Assembly: GCF_028736215.1 (NCBI RefSeq) | Contig: NZ_CP117883.1 | Span: forward strand, 6,138,001 to 6,202,000 | From: Mucilaginibacter sp. KACC 22773 | GTDB taxonomy: Bacteria > Bacteroidota > Bacteroidia > Sphingobacteriales > Sphingobacteriaceae | Length of the DNA: 64,000 nt | Reading direction: 5' to 3' | Shown here: positions 44,001 through 52,244 of the stretch, piece by piece | How the letters are laid out: each line of letters opens with the position of its first letter | Numbering within the stretch: the stretch's first letter is position 1 | The notes under the pieces: model-generated | The model's input: only the letters and a program-made list of their open reading frames with translations | Databases searched by the model: none | What the model was told of the DNA's origin: nothing | Position numbers and translations under genes: made by a program

Positions 44001-45477
44001 TAATACCAGGGTAAACGTGGCTAACAGCATTATTAAGATAGATAACATGGTGCTTAAAGATAAGCGAGGCGGCACAGGAACTGCCAATGGCACTATAGAT
44101 TTGAACAACCCATCTAACCCGGATATCGAGGTTGACCTTGTTGCCAAAAACCTGCTGGCATTGAATACCACATTTAAGAATAACCACGTATACTATGGCA
44201 CAGCATACGGAACCGGGAATTTTAGTTTCAAAGGCCCGGTTGATAACATGAAGATTGATATAACCGCGCGTACCGAGGCCGGCACAATTTTCAATATCCC
44301 GCTTAACACCTCATCAACAGCAAGCGAATATGATTTTATAAAATTTGTAAGTCATAGCGATACCGCGAAGGTTGTTGCCAAAGAGCGTGCATTTAATGGT
44401 GTAACCCTTAATTTTGATTTAACCGCCGATGAAAAAACCGTTGTAAGAATAGCCACCGATTATGGTTTGCTGGAAGGCAGCGGCGTGGCCAATAACCTAA
44501 AGCTGAACATTAACAGCCTGGGCGATTTTGAAATGTATGGCGACTTTTTGATAACCACCGGCAAATTTGAATTTACGGCCAAAAACTTTATCAGTAAAAA
44601 TTTTACAGTAAGCCAGGGCGGTACAATCAGGTGGACAGGCAACCCGGCAAACGCCGAAATAAACCTGAAAGCGTTATATGAGGTACGTACAGATCGTTCG
44701 CCGTTATATACGGCCGCGGGCTTGCAATCGCCGCAGGGCAACAAGCAGGTATTGGTACAGGCCGAGCTGATATTAACCAAATCGTTATTATTACCTGTTA
44801 TCGACTTTGACTTTAACTTCCCTACCGACCCTTCGGTAAAGGATGATGTGGCTACTTACCTGTCTGATAATAACAACCGCAGCCAGCAGGCGTTAAGCAT
44901 TATTGTGCGCAGGCAGTTTTCGTCGGGCAGTAATAACAGTTTAACCAACCAGGTAATAAGTACAGCCGGCGATGCCGTTACCGAATTCGCTTTTAATAAA
45001 CTAAATAACCTGATAGCGCAATCAAACATTAAAAACTTTGATTTAAACATCCGCTCGTTTAATGAAGCCAGCGCTTCGCTTCGCTTCTTTAATGACAGGC
45101 TTTCATTCAACGGAAGTTTGTTTACCAACACGGCCTCAAACGATTTATTTAACAACAATAACACTACACTTTTCAATCAAAGCTTTAACAATATTAATAA
45201 GGATTTTGAAGCCTTGTATCGCATCAGGAAAGATGGTAACTTAACTGCCAGGTACTCGTACCGGATATTAAACAGTACCACCTTAAACAATTTAAATAAC
45301 CAGTTACTACCACAGTATGTAAACGGGTTGGGCTTAGTTTATCAACGGGATTTTGACACCTTCCGCGAGTTTATCCGCAACCTTTTCAGAAGCGGCAAAC
45401 GCACCCAGGCCCCGGTAACACCATTACCGGTAACAAACCCCAATCCTATTGTTACCAAACCGGATGACGATGATTAG
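41035..45477 (+). CDS. TamB-like translocation/assembly module protein
   Basis: 1480 residues from GTG 41035; the frame is open back to 40987 without ATG (KKALKIVFGLVLLILLTL precedes), so the true start is uncertain. The N-terminus is a signal-anchor; the body is a very long run of AsmA/TamB-type beta-strand repeats. The C-terminal ~350 residues form the TamB domain (DUF490), with FEMYGDFLITTGKFEFT, GGTIRWTGNPANAEINLKAL and PVIDFDFNFP. TamB spans the periplasm and helps outer-membrane lipid and protein transport. No TamA gene is adjacent. Possibly regulated by the tsaD divergent region. Confidence 0.9.
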   Translation: MLLILLTLSILLLAFQYKPVQTWAAKKATKYLSDELRTTVSIKSLYIRPFSTVVIEGLYVLDKKKDTLLNTPKLAVDINGFSIFNSIKQRLITFSAIELDNGSFYLKKQKDSTTNLDFIINYFNSGDTATTASKPWTLNFDKITINNFHFRYKNQLIDTAMAQVNFDDIDVKHFSTVVLNMDIKNHLFKGNVQKLTLAEKSGFYVKNLTSNITIDTNQILAQNLHLKTGHSDLKDYFRMKFKSFSDFDEFNTKVYMDGDFKSSRVSSADIAYFTSGLEKVTFDLGLDGRAHGTVSNIKSKGVTITGGQATFIKGDFNLRGLPDWDNTFLELRFDQIASNKKDIDYLISHFSGQPNLKVPDIINKFGNVNFTGRFSGLQNDFVAYGIFKTKLGRFDSDINLKIDKKGNPSYSGKLDAFNFDLGTLLDESSLGRTTFTSNIKGSGDDLKTLSEKGDAKIKYIDFNNYTYNNLTINGSFIKKLANGHITINDKNIKLDLKGKVNLNGQLPAYDLAATIKDAKLNALKLIKDTITLSTQLKTTFSGNDLKNLQGNILLSPIKIVDPRNNYQADSLYLSASGSGNAREIALKSDFADANIKGSFDLATLPSYFKTIVKKYIPSLQTTIVPPKPEEFDFNLTLKKLDPLTSIFLPQLKIPDQGNFTGHFDSNNKTATLSGYIKTFKIGKTVFHDFIIDESTSDNLLGLNVSLKRVDLTDSLFIKDINITNFLKNDSLNFNVKLSDKNAVNQLDLYGLVEFGKDTTAKLKLLPSDVILEHEKWKIQEQVRIRLLNGKTQVTGFELSNGNQKVRINGFISDNPTDVLKLTFEKFNMRTLNQLTKTSGIFLKGYLNGDVNMTAITADPGVDAKLTIDSLTMNKTLIGNVKLVSTLDNDRKQADMKLNIVNRGLETMNLSGIYAFGKDTEDNLDFDVKMNQTEAIIFEPFIKDLVSDVKGNISTNLKLSGSPSKPKLNGDVTLVNTGVTVNYLKTAYTVNTRVNVANSIIKIDNMVLKDKRGGTGTANGTIDLNNPSNPDIEVDLVAKNLLALNTTFKNNHVYYGTAYGTGNFSFKGPVDNMKIDITARTEAGTIFNIPLNTSSTASEYDFIKFVSHSDTAKVVAKERAFNGVTLNFDLTADEKTVVRIATDYGLLEGSGVANNLKLNINSLGDFEMYGDFLITTGKFEFTAKNFISKNFTVSQGGTIRWTGNPANAEINLKALYEVRTDRSPLYTAAGLQSPQGNKQVLVQAELILTKSLLLPVIDFDFNFPTDPSVKDDVATYLSDNNNRSQQALSIIVRRQFSSGSNNSLTNQVISTAGDAVTEFAFNKLNNLIAQSNIKNFDLNIRSFNEASASLRFFNDRLSFNGSLFTNTASNDLFNNNNTTLFNQSFNNINKDFEALYRIRKDGNLTARYSYRILNSTTLNNLNNQLLPQYVNGLGLVYQRDFDTFREFIRNLFRSGKRTQAPVTPLPVTNPNPIVTKPDDDD

Positions 45478-45709
45478 TAGATTGATGTGCAGATGAAATA
45501 TTGATGTGCAAATTTCAGATTACAGATGTGCAGATGAAGAAAATTTGAAAATTTGGTAATTTGAAGATTTGCAAATGAAAAAAGACAGATTTTAATGCAA
45601 AAAAAAGCAGGCTGACATTAATCAACCTGCTTTTTTATTATCTAATTTCCCCGCATCTGCACATCTGTAATCTAAAATCTGCACATCTGTAATCTGCACA
45701 TCTATAATC
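45478..45709. repeat. Inverted word-repeat pair around a terminator
   Basis: GATGTGCAGATG-type words (about 45480-45540) are inverted relative to CATCTGCACATCTGTAATCT words (about 45652-45709), with a terminator in the middle. The right block ends exactly at the ribBA stop. Confidence 0.6.
45600..45637. terminator. Bidirectional terminator TamB-like / ribBA
   Basis: AGCAGG-TGA pairs with TCA-CCTGCT around CATTAA, with A-run and T-run flanks. Confidence 0.85.
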
Positions 45710-46915
45710 TTAATGATCGCGCATAATGGCGTGATCCATTTTGTCGCGTTTGGTACGCAGGTATAATTCGTTATGTGGGTTTGATGCTATTTCGATAGGT
45801 ACATTTTCAACAACCTCCAGCCCGTAGCCAATAAGGCCTGCGCGTTTTTTGGGATTATTGGTCATCAGCCTCATTTTTGAAATTCCAAGGCTGCGTAATA
45901 TCTGCGCCCCAACGCCATAATCGCGCTGATCCATCTTAAAGCCCAGTTTAACATTTGCTTCAACGGTATCATAACCGTTTTCCTGCAGATGATACGCTTT
46001 TAACTTATTGATAAGGCCTATCCCACGGCCCTCCTGGTTCATGTAAACAACAACCCCCTTGCCTTCTTTGCTTATCATCTCCATTGCTTTGTGCAACTGT
46101 GGCCCACAATCGCAGCGGCATGATCCAAAGATATCGCCGGTAACACATGAGCTGTGTACCCGGGTTAAAATAGGCTCACCGGGCTCCCAGGTACCTTTTA
46201 CCAGGGCAAGGTGATTTTCGCCGGTATCCAGTTGGGTATAGGCAATCATTTCAAAATCGCCCCACTCGGTAGGCATTTTCACCGAAACCTCTTTTTTAAC
46301 CAGCGTTTCGGCATTTAAACGGTATGCTATCAGGTCTTTTATAGATACAATTTTCAGGTTAAATTCTTTTGCCATAACCAGCAGATCGGGCAGGCGGGCC
46401 ATGTCACCATCTTCTTTCATGATCTCGCATATAACTCCGGCGGGTTCAAAACCAGCCAAAACAGCCAAATCGATAGCGGCTTCGGTGTGGCCCGACCGGC
46501 GCAAAACGCCCCCATCTTTGGCAATAAGCGGGAATATGTGGCCTGGCCTCCCTAAATCCTCGGGCTTAGTGGCAGGGTCAATTAATGCCAGTGTTGTTTT
46601 TGAACGGTCGGTAGCCGATATGCCGGTTGTACAACCGTGCCCTAATAAATCAACAGAGACCGTAAAATTAGTTTCGTGCGACGTAGTATTGTGACTCACC
46701 ATTGGCTCCAGTTCAAGTTCGCGGGCTCTATCTACCGTAATAGGTGCGCAAACCAGGCCGCGGCCATGGCGTACCATAAAATTTATTGCTTCGGGGGTTG
46801 CATTGCGGGCAGCGGTTAAAAAATCACCTTCATTTTCCCTGTCCTCATCATCAACCACAATGATCATTTTCCCTGACCGTATATCTTCTATAGCTTCTTG
46901 TATTGTATTTAACAT
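45710..46915 (-). CDS. ribBA: Bifunctional DHBP synthase / GTP cyclohydrolase II
   Basis: 401 residues. The N-terminal RibB (about 1-205) has MIIVVDDEDRENEGDFLTAA and makes 3,4-dihydroxy-2-butanone 4-phosphate; the C-terminal RibA (about 210-400) has the zinc cysteines in SCVTGDIFGSCRCDCGPQL and NQEGRGIGLINKLKAY, and opens GTP. Both supply riboflavin synthesis. All key residues appear intact. Monocistronic; downstream of the LptF/G gene. Confidence 0.97.
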   Translation of the reverse strand: MLNTIQEAIEDIRSGKMIIVVDDEDRENEGDFLTAARNATPEAINFMVRHGRGLVCAPITVDRARELELEPMVSHNTTSHETNFTVSVDLLGHGCTTGISATDRSKTTLALIDPATKPEDLGRPGHIFPLIAKDGGVLRRSGHTEAAIDLAVLAGFEPAGVICEIMKEDGDMARLPDLLVMAKEFNLKIVSIKDLIAYRLNAETLVKKEVSVKMPTEWGDFEMIAYTQLDTGENHLALVKGTWEPGEPILTRVHSSCVTGDIFGSCRCDCGPQLHKAMEMISKEGKGVVVYMNQEGRGIGLINKLKAYHLQENGYDTVEANVKLGFKMDQRDYGVGAQILRSLGISKMRLMTNNPKKRAGLIGYGLEVVENVPIEIASNPHNELYLRTKRDKMDHAIMRDH

Positions 46916-47042
46916 TATGTGTATATTACGTATGGCAAGCCTAAAAGGGTGCCATGATGTATTAAAGTTTAAACAAATTTAAACTATATTAAAATGATTC
47001 TGGTCGGTACTATGTAAAATGATTTTGGAGGCGGGGCGCGTG

Positions 47043-48461
47043 TCAGGCGTCCTTGCGTTTAAAGATTTTATTAAAATATCTTTTATAGGCCTCCATATCA
47101 AATATCACCGAATCGGTAGCGGCTTTATAGGAAAGGAAGAGCCCGATGGGCGTTAGCACAATAATAGCTACCCACATGCCAAATACAGTATTAACATTAC
47201 CTGCCTTTACTGATTTTTCGCCTATGGTTGATATAATGTAATAGATAAGGAAAAATATCACCGAAATCACCACCGGAAGCCCCAGCCCACCTTTGCGGAT
47301 AATAGCGCCCAGGGGAGCACCTATTAAAAATAAAGCGATACATGCTGCGGATAAGGTATATTTCTTTTGCACTTCCGAATCATATCGGCGGATGGTAGAT
47401 GCATCGTTATTATATTTATCGGCACGGTTTTTTAAAAAATCCTTTACTGACCGAACTTCAGATGCAGCGCTTGATAAGGCCATCTGCTGATCTGCAATTT
47501 TCATACTTTTTAGTACATCTTTATCGGCAGCAATATATTTCACTTTTGATTTGGCCGGTAAATTAAAATACTTGATGTAGGGTGTAATAAGCTTATAATT
47601 GAGCATTACAGCGGCATCCGTGGCCTTTTGACTCGAATCAACAAAAAATTTAAGCTGCCTCAAATTCATCATCTGCGATGCCGACTTAAACTCATTTTCA
47701 TCGGTGCGGCTAATTTTAAAGGCATCCAGCGGAAATTTTTGCTCCATTTCTTTAAAACGGAAACGGGTGAAGCGTTGCCGCAAATCATAGTTGGCACCGT
47801 CGCTTTTTGATTCCACATAATTTACACCATCCTTTAGTTTTAGCACCAAAAACTTATCACCCATAGTACGAAACATGGTACCTTCATGGGCCATTGTCAC
47901 TTCGGTATTATTGGTTTCCTCGTTTTTTTTGTAAATAATAATACCATACAGCCTTTGCCCATCTGGATCTTTTTTGGTTACGCGAATGGTGTAGCCCGGA
48001 AAGCTGGAACTGAATATCATCTCGGGCAGTAAATCGGCCGATTTCTGCTTCCGGGCATCATACAATAAGGAGTAATATTTCAGGTTAGCTATCGGCAGCA
48101 TATAATCTGAAAAGAAGAATGCAGCGATACTTAATACTGATACAACGATTATCATGGGATACATTGCCCGGCGTAACGAAATGCCGGCAGCTTTAATAGC
48201 CACCAACTCATAATTTTCGCCCAGTGCGCCATAAGTCATAATGGTTGATAGTAATACCGATAGCGGCAGCGCCATTGCCACGTTGGTTGCCGAGTTATAC
48301 ATCATCAGCTCCAGGATGATATACCAGGCAAAGCCTTTACCTATAAGGTCGTCGATGTATTTAAACAAAAACAACATCAGCAACACAAACATTACGATGA
48401 ACAGCGTGCTTACAAAAGGCCTTATAAATGATTTAAGCAGTAAAAGGTGGATCTTTTTCAT
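47043..48461 (-). CDS. LptF/LptG family permease
   Basis: 472 residues with transmembrane helices at about 15-35, 60-80, 100-125 and three in the C-terminus, surrounding a long periplasmic beta domain (about 150-340): the YjgP/YjgQ layout. FIRPFVSTLFIVMFVLLMLFLFKYIDD and GLGLPVVISVIFFLIYYIIS are typical. It moves LPS from the inner membrane with LptBC. Whether it is LptF or LptG cannot be said. ribBA follows in the same direction. Confidence 0.92.
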   Translation of the reverse strand: MKKIHLLLLKSFIRPFVSTLFIVMFVLLMLFLFKYIDDLIGKGFAWYIILELMMYNSATNVAMALPLSVLLSTIMTYGALGENYELVAIKAAGISLRRAMYPMIIVVSVLSIAAFFFSDYMLPIANLKYYSLLYDARKQKSADLLPEMIFSSSFPGYTIRVTKKDPDGQRLYGIIIYKKNEETNNTEVTMAHEGTMFRTMGDKFLVLKLKDGVNYVESKSDGANYDLRQRFTRFRFKEMEQKFPLDAFKISRTDENEFKSASQMMNLRQLKFFVDSSQKATDAAVMLNYKLITPYIKYFNLPAKSKVKYIAADKDVLKSMKIADQQMALSSAASEVRSVKDFLKNRADKYNNDASTIRRYDSEVQKKYTLSAACIALFLIGAPLGAIIRKGGLGLPVVISVIFFLIYYIISTIGEKSVKAGNVNTVFGMWVAIIVLTPIGLFLSYKAATDSVIFDMEAYKRYFNKIFKRKDA

Positions 48462-48570
48462 CGGGGCAATTTGTATTTACAGGATAAAAAACGCGCAACG
48501 GTGCAGGTTAATTTTCATTAACGCAAAATTAGCGTTTGGTAATACAAAATTAGCTAAAATTAAATTGGCC

Positions 48571-48951
48571 TTACGCGCCCAGTACGCTAATGAGGTAATC
48601 AATCTGGTTATCCCAAATCAGTTTTCGTTCGGGGATCTGGTCTTCCGTTGCAAAATCGGTGATGCTCAGGGCTACATCATTGGTTAGTTCGTCTTGCAAA
48701 ATTTCCATTTCAAAATAGCATTGCGGCTCGTCCTCAAGCCATTTAAACCTAACCAGCTTATTTTCTTTAACTAAAATAAGCTTTGCTTTTTGCGGTTCAT
48801 CGTCCCAGGTAAAAGTGAAAACCTGGTCACGAACATTTACATCATCGGCAAACCATTGTGCTAACCCGTTAGGCTCATTTAGGAAAGTGAACAGTATTCT
48901 TGGAGATGATTTTATCTCATACTCAATAGTAAATTTCTTTTTTTCGGACAT
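48571..48951 (-). CDS. START-like domain protein
   Basis: 126 residues: KKKFTIEYEIKSSPRILFTFLNEPNGLAQWFADDVNV, then FTWDDEPQKAKLI and FKWLEDEPQCYFEMEI. This is the Bacteroidota START-like (AHSA1/SRPBCC) family, a small ligand-binding fold of unknown ligand. It lies upstream of the LptF/G gene in the same direction. Confidence 0.93.
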   Translation of the reverse strand: MSEKKKFTIEYEIKSSPRILFTFLNEPNGLAQWFADDVNVRDQVFTFTWDDEPQKAKLILVKENKLVRFKWLEDEPQCYFEMEILQDELTNDVALSITDFATEDQIPERKLIWDNQIDYLISVLGA

Positions 48952-49021
48952 CGGGGTTTATACTTGAAAACAGGTTATGCAGTAAATGTTAACATTTTTT
49001 CTAAAGAAAACGAATTTCTGC

Positions 49022-49029
49022 TATATTTG
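49022..49029 (+). promoter_or_regulatory. -7 box TATATTTG before tRNA-Met
   Basis: TATATTTG, the exact Bacteroidota -7 type, lies 84 bases before the tRNA 5' end, with a leader hairpin-free region between. Confidence 0.45.
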
Positions 49030-49113
49030 CAAACCTTTTTAAGGAAGCCCATTGTTTTATAAACAGGGCTGCTCTTTTTAACAACCATGTAAAAAGAGGA
49101 TTAAATTAAAAAC

Positions 49114-49187
49114 GGCGGGGTAGCTCAGATGGTTAGAGCGTAGGATTCATAACCCTAAGGTCGGCAGTTCGATCCTGCTCCCCGCTA
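49114..49187 (+). tRNA. tRNA-Met (CAU anticodon)
   Basis: Cloverleaf with acceptor GGCGGGG/CCCCGCT, D-stem GCTC...GAGC, anticodon loop TTCATAA (CAT) and T-arm GGCAG TTCGATC CTGCT, discriminator A 49187. The G1-U72 pair and the absence of three G-C pairs in the anticodon stem argue against initiator tRNA. Elongator Met, or the lysidine-modified Ile2 form, which sequence alone cannot exclude. CCA is not encoded. Confidence 0.92.
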
Positions 49188-49198
49188 CGTGAAAATCA

Positions 49199-49229
49199 GC
49201 CTGTTACGATAAATCGTAGCGGGCTTTTT
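49199..49229 (+). terminator. Terminator of tRNA-Met
   Basis: GCCTGTTACGA pairs with TCGTAGCGGGC (with wobbles) followed by TTTTTC. Confidence 0.7.
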
Positions 49230-49537
49230 CATTTTTAGCGGGCACTGAAAAATCGTTAACAATATTTAATTATCAATATTTCAATCACAACTCATTGATA
49301 ATAAATATCTTATTACAACTTAAACTTTAAAAAAGCCTTACGCTCATGTTATACATAGCTTACTTCGCTTACCGCGCAGGAATACTCATTAGGTTAATTT
49401 TTATAAAGTCGTCCGGATAGAACTAGTGTCATTTATTGGGTAGAACAATGTTGTATTATTAATCACTCCGAATTTCTTTACTGTTTCAGGCGGTTGTCAC
49501 ACTTTTTAATAAAGGTGTCTAATGATAAAACGAAAAC
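49230..49537. other. Intergenic gap, nothing recognised
   Basis: About 300 AT-rich bases with only short ORFs. No fold or promoter box is clear to me. Confidence 0.3.
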
Positions 49538-50311
49538 ATGGAAAACGAATTTAAAGGTAAAACCGCCTTGGTACTTGGAGGATCAAGCGGAATTGGTAAA
49601 GCCACAACGGCATTGTTACTACAAAATGAAGCTACAGTAGTTATTGTTGGCAAAAATCAGGTTAAAATAGATCAAACTATTAACGAATTGTCTGGCAGTG
49701 GAAATATTAAAGGTTACAAAGTTGACTTGACAGATCGTCTGCAAACTGCTGATTTCATAAATCAGCTCGGCAATACTATAAGCCGGGTTGACTATCTGGT
49801 TAATGCTTCCGGTATTTTTAGCCCAAAGCCATTCTTGGATCATACTTCTATTGACTATGATTCCTATCTTGATTTAAATAGAGGATTGTTTTTTATAACA
49901 CAGGCTGTAGCCAAACTAATGGCTAATAATAAAAACGGCTCCATAGTTAATATCGGTTCAATGTGGGCAAAGCAATCTGTCAGGGCCACACCTTCATCTG
50001 CTTATTCAATGCAGAAAGCGGGGCTGCACTCTTTAACCCAGCATTTGGCAATGGAACTTGCACAATATAATATCAGGGTTAACGCAGTGTCTCCGGCAGT
50101 CGTTGAAACACCAGTATATGATAAGGTTTTTGGAGGGCAGGAAGCTGCTGTTGAAGCTTTAAAAGGTTTTAATGGATTTCAGCCGATCGGCCGGAATGGA
50201 AAACCAGAAGATGTGGCCAATACAATTGTATACCTCCTTTCGGAAAAAGCATCGTGGGTGACCGGTGCCATTTGGGATGTCGACGGGGGCGTTATGGCAG
50301 GACGAAATTAA
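49538..50311 (+). CDS. SDR family oxidoreductase
   Basis: 257 residues. Nucleotide-binding GGSSGIGKATTAL (about 12-24), NASGIF, and the catalytic Ser/Tyr/Lys triad in GSMWAKQ...SSAYSMQKAGLHSL, ending with ASWVTGAIWDVDGGVM. These are NAD(P)-dependent ketone/alcohol reductases or dehydrogenases; substrate unknown. Followed 24 bases later by the sigma factor gene, so a two-gene unit. Confidence 0.94.
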   Translation: MENEFKGKTALVLGGSSGIGKATTALLLQNEATVVIVGKNQVKIDQTINELSGSGNIKGYKVDLTDRLQTADFINQLGNTISRVDYLVNASGIFSPKPFLDHTSIDYDSYLDLNRGLFFITQAVAKLMANNKNGSIVNIGSMWAKQSVRATPSSAYSMQKAGLHSLTQHLAMELAQYNIRVNAVSPAVVETPVYDKVFGGQEAAVEALKGFNGFQPIGRNGKPEDVANTIVYLLSEKASWVTGAIWDVDGGVMAGRN

Positions 50312-50335
50312 TTCTTAAATTTAGATGTTCTGAAC

Positions 50336-51235
50336 ATGTCTTCTTCCAATAGAAATACGATGAATCCTTTTTTAGTCACTTATGATACCAATGAGGAAAT
50401 GCGTTTTATAAAAGAGGCGCAGGAAGGATCAAAATCAGCTTTGGAAGGCTTGATTAAGCTGCATCAGCGATTTGTTTATAATGTCGCGCTGAGATTAGTA
50501 CGAAATGCTGAAGATGCTGCTGATCTAACCCAGGAAGGTTTGATAAAAATGGTGACCAAATTAAGCCAATTCCAGGGCAAAAGCAGTTTCAGAACATGGT
50601 TGTACCGTATAGTCTTCAACCATTTCATCCAAAGCCAGGGCAATAAGAGGAGGCTGGAAACGGCCTCCTTTGAAGAACTTGGTGATTTTCTCGAAAATGC
50701 GCATGCATCTGAAGAAATGAGTGTTGAAGAGCAGGTCATTTATAGCGATTTGATTGATGATACGAGGAATAAATGCATGAGTGGCATGTTGCTTTGTTTG
50801 GACAGACAGCAACGAATTATTTTTATACTGGGAGCTATCTTTAACATGAAATCTACTGTAGCTGCACCACTGTTGCAAATTTCTCCGGAAAATTTCCGGA
50901 AACAATTGTCAAGAGCCCGTGCTGACCTTTTTCAATTTATGGAAAATAAGTGTGGATTGGTGAATCCCACCAATCCTTGCCGTTGTCATAAAAAAACAAT
51001 GGGGTTTATTAAAGAAGGCAAAGTGGAACCGACTCAGAGAAAATTTATGCCTGAAGCTATAGAAACAATCCGGTCGGTCTCGCCTCAAATAAATGATGAA
51101 CTTGACCAATTGATGGAGGACAACTACATGAGCTTTTTTAAAGCACAAAATTATGAAAAACATGAAGTTGCAAATGAGATTGTTCAGTCTTTATTATTTA
51201 ATAGTGAGATTAAAACTATGTTCAACCTTAACTGA
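50336..51235 (+). CDS. RNA polymerase sigma factor, ECF type with cysteine-rich extension
   Basis: 299 residues, longer than the ~180 usual for ECF factors. Sigma2 (about 28-95) shows ALRLVRNAEDAADLTQEGLIKMVTKLSQFQGKSSFRTWLYRI; sigma4 (about 140-205) ends QISPENFRKQLSRARADLFQF. It then continues with CGLVNPTNPCRCHKKTMGFIK and a ~90-residue helical tail. The NPCRC motif marks a distinct ECF group, from memory. No anti-sigma gene lies next to it. It probably regulates together with the SDR upstream. Confidence 0.9.
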   Translation: MSSSNRNTMNPFLVTYDTNEEMRFIKEAQEGSKSALEGLIKLHQRFVYNVALRLVRNAEDAADLTQEGLIKMVTKLSQFQGKSSFRTWLYRIVFNHFIQSQGNKRRLETASFEELGDFLENAHASEEMSVEEQVIYSDLIDDTRNKCMSGMLLCLDRQQRIIFILGAIFNMKSTVAAPLLQISPENFRKQLSRARADLFQFMENKCGLVNPTNPCRCHKKTMGFIKEGKVEPTQRKFMPEAIETIRSVSPQINDELDQLMEDNYMSFFKAQNYEKHEVANEIVQSLLFNSEIKTMFNLN

Positions 51236-51277
51236 GAAAGCTTTACAGTCCTGATTAGCAAGCGCAAAGGCTCGTTA

Positions 51278-51439
51278 ATGCCGATAGGGTTGTCCGTTCA
51301 CGCCGCTGGCCGGTTAATACACCCCGACCAAATATATCGGCAAACAGATCTTTATACATTGGAGCTTTGCCAGCTAAAACGCCGTTTTACGCAAATCCTC
51401 GAAGAAAAAGTTCGAAATTTGCCCAGTCAGGCCTACTAA
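51278..51439 (+). CDS. Possible small ORF in frame behind the sigma factor
   Basis: 53 residues (MPIGLSVHAAGRLIHPDQIY, then RQTDLYTLELCQLKRRFTQI...). It is in the same frame as the sigma gene, with no other stop between 51236 and 51437, and has protein-like composition. It might be a separate small gene, a remnant, or the tail of a once longer sigma factor. A terminator follows. Confidence 0.35.
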   Translation: MPIGLSVHAAGRLIHPDQIYRQTDLYTLELCQLKRRFTQILEEKVRNLPSQAY

Positions 51440-51450
51440 AGCAGACAACG

Positions 51451-51484
51451 GCCTTGAAATGCATATTTCAAGGCTTCTTTTTTT
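51451..51484 (+). terminator. Terminator after the sigma factor region
   Basis: GCCTTGAAAT pairs with ATTTCAAGGC around a short loop, followed by TTCTTTTTTT. Confidence 0.85.
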
Positions 51485-52244
51485 CAACCACTATATATAG
51501 TACTAAAAATCAGCACCAGATATAATTCAATCCTATTCCAGTCCTTTAAAGCAAGGGGTTCTAAAACAACTAACAAATATGTTATAGCAGACTGTTTTTC
51601 AATCAATTGACTTGCTCTTTTTTCGTCTTTTAACAGTTTGATATTTTCCATCAAAATTATCTCCCTTAAATTAATCACCGGTTTACAAAGCGACTGTTTT
51701 TGGGGCAGCAGTGTTCGCATGAAATTTGCTCATAGAGAAGACTTAAGGCATTTACTTCAGCATAGCGAAACTCAAAAGATCACAGATAACGTGGAATGGA
51801 ATACATTACATTTTTCCAGACAAATTTTCACTGCGAAACCGCCTAAAAGTATTTTTTCAATCTAAAACTCCCTTTTTGCCCCTTCTTTTTTGCAGGTTAG
51901 CCCCTTTTGTTTTTAGCGTTTTTCAAAGACTTTGCCCTCTTGAATGGTCGTCTCAAAATGACGATTCATATTAACCAATTACTCTATTAATTAAACACCA
52001 TCATGAGGAAAATTCCAAGAACAGCGCATGCTTTGAAAAAAGAGAAGCCACCAGCGTCTTATTAAAACACATCGACGAAAATGCCGGGATAAATTCCCGG
52101 CCCTGGCAATTGCTTGTTATAGTTAACTCCGGGGGCTGCATTGTATGCCAATATTACGTTTGTCGCCGCGGAATAGCCAACTGCATTAACATATAACTGC
52201 CCTTGCCCACAGAACTAACCAGTTTAAATTTTAATAACCCAATT
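51485..52244. other. Upstream region of the susC/susD pair
   Basis: About 760 bases. Only short ORFs appear, one on the minus strand (51651-51484, 55 residues, MENIKLLKDEKRASQLIEKQ...) of doubtful reality. The end at 52150-52244 carries the leader of susC. I see no clear promoter box or RNA fold. Confidence 0.3.

Noticed and set aside
49114..49187. Initiator tRNA-fMet
   Set aside because: The 5' base can pair (G-U) and the anticodon stem lacks the three consecutive G-C pairs of initiators.
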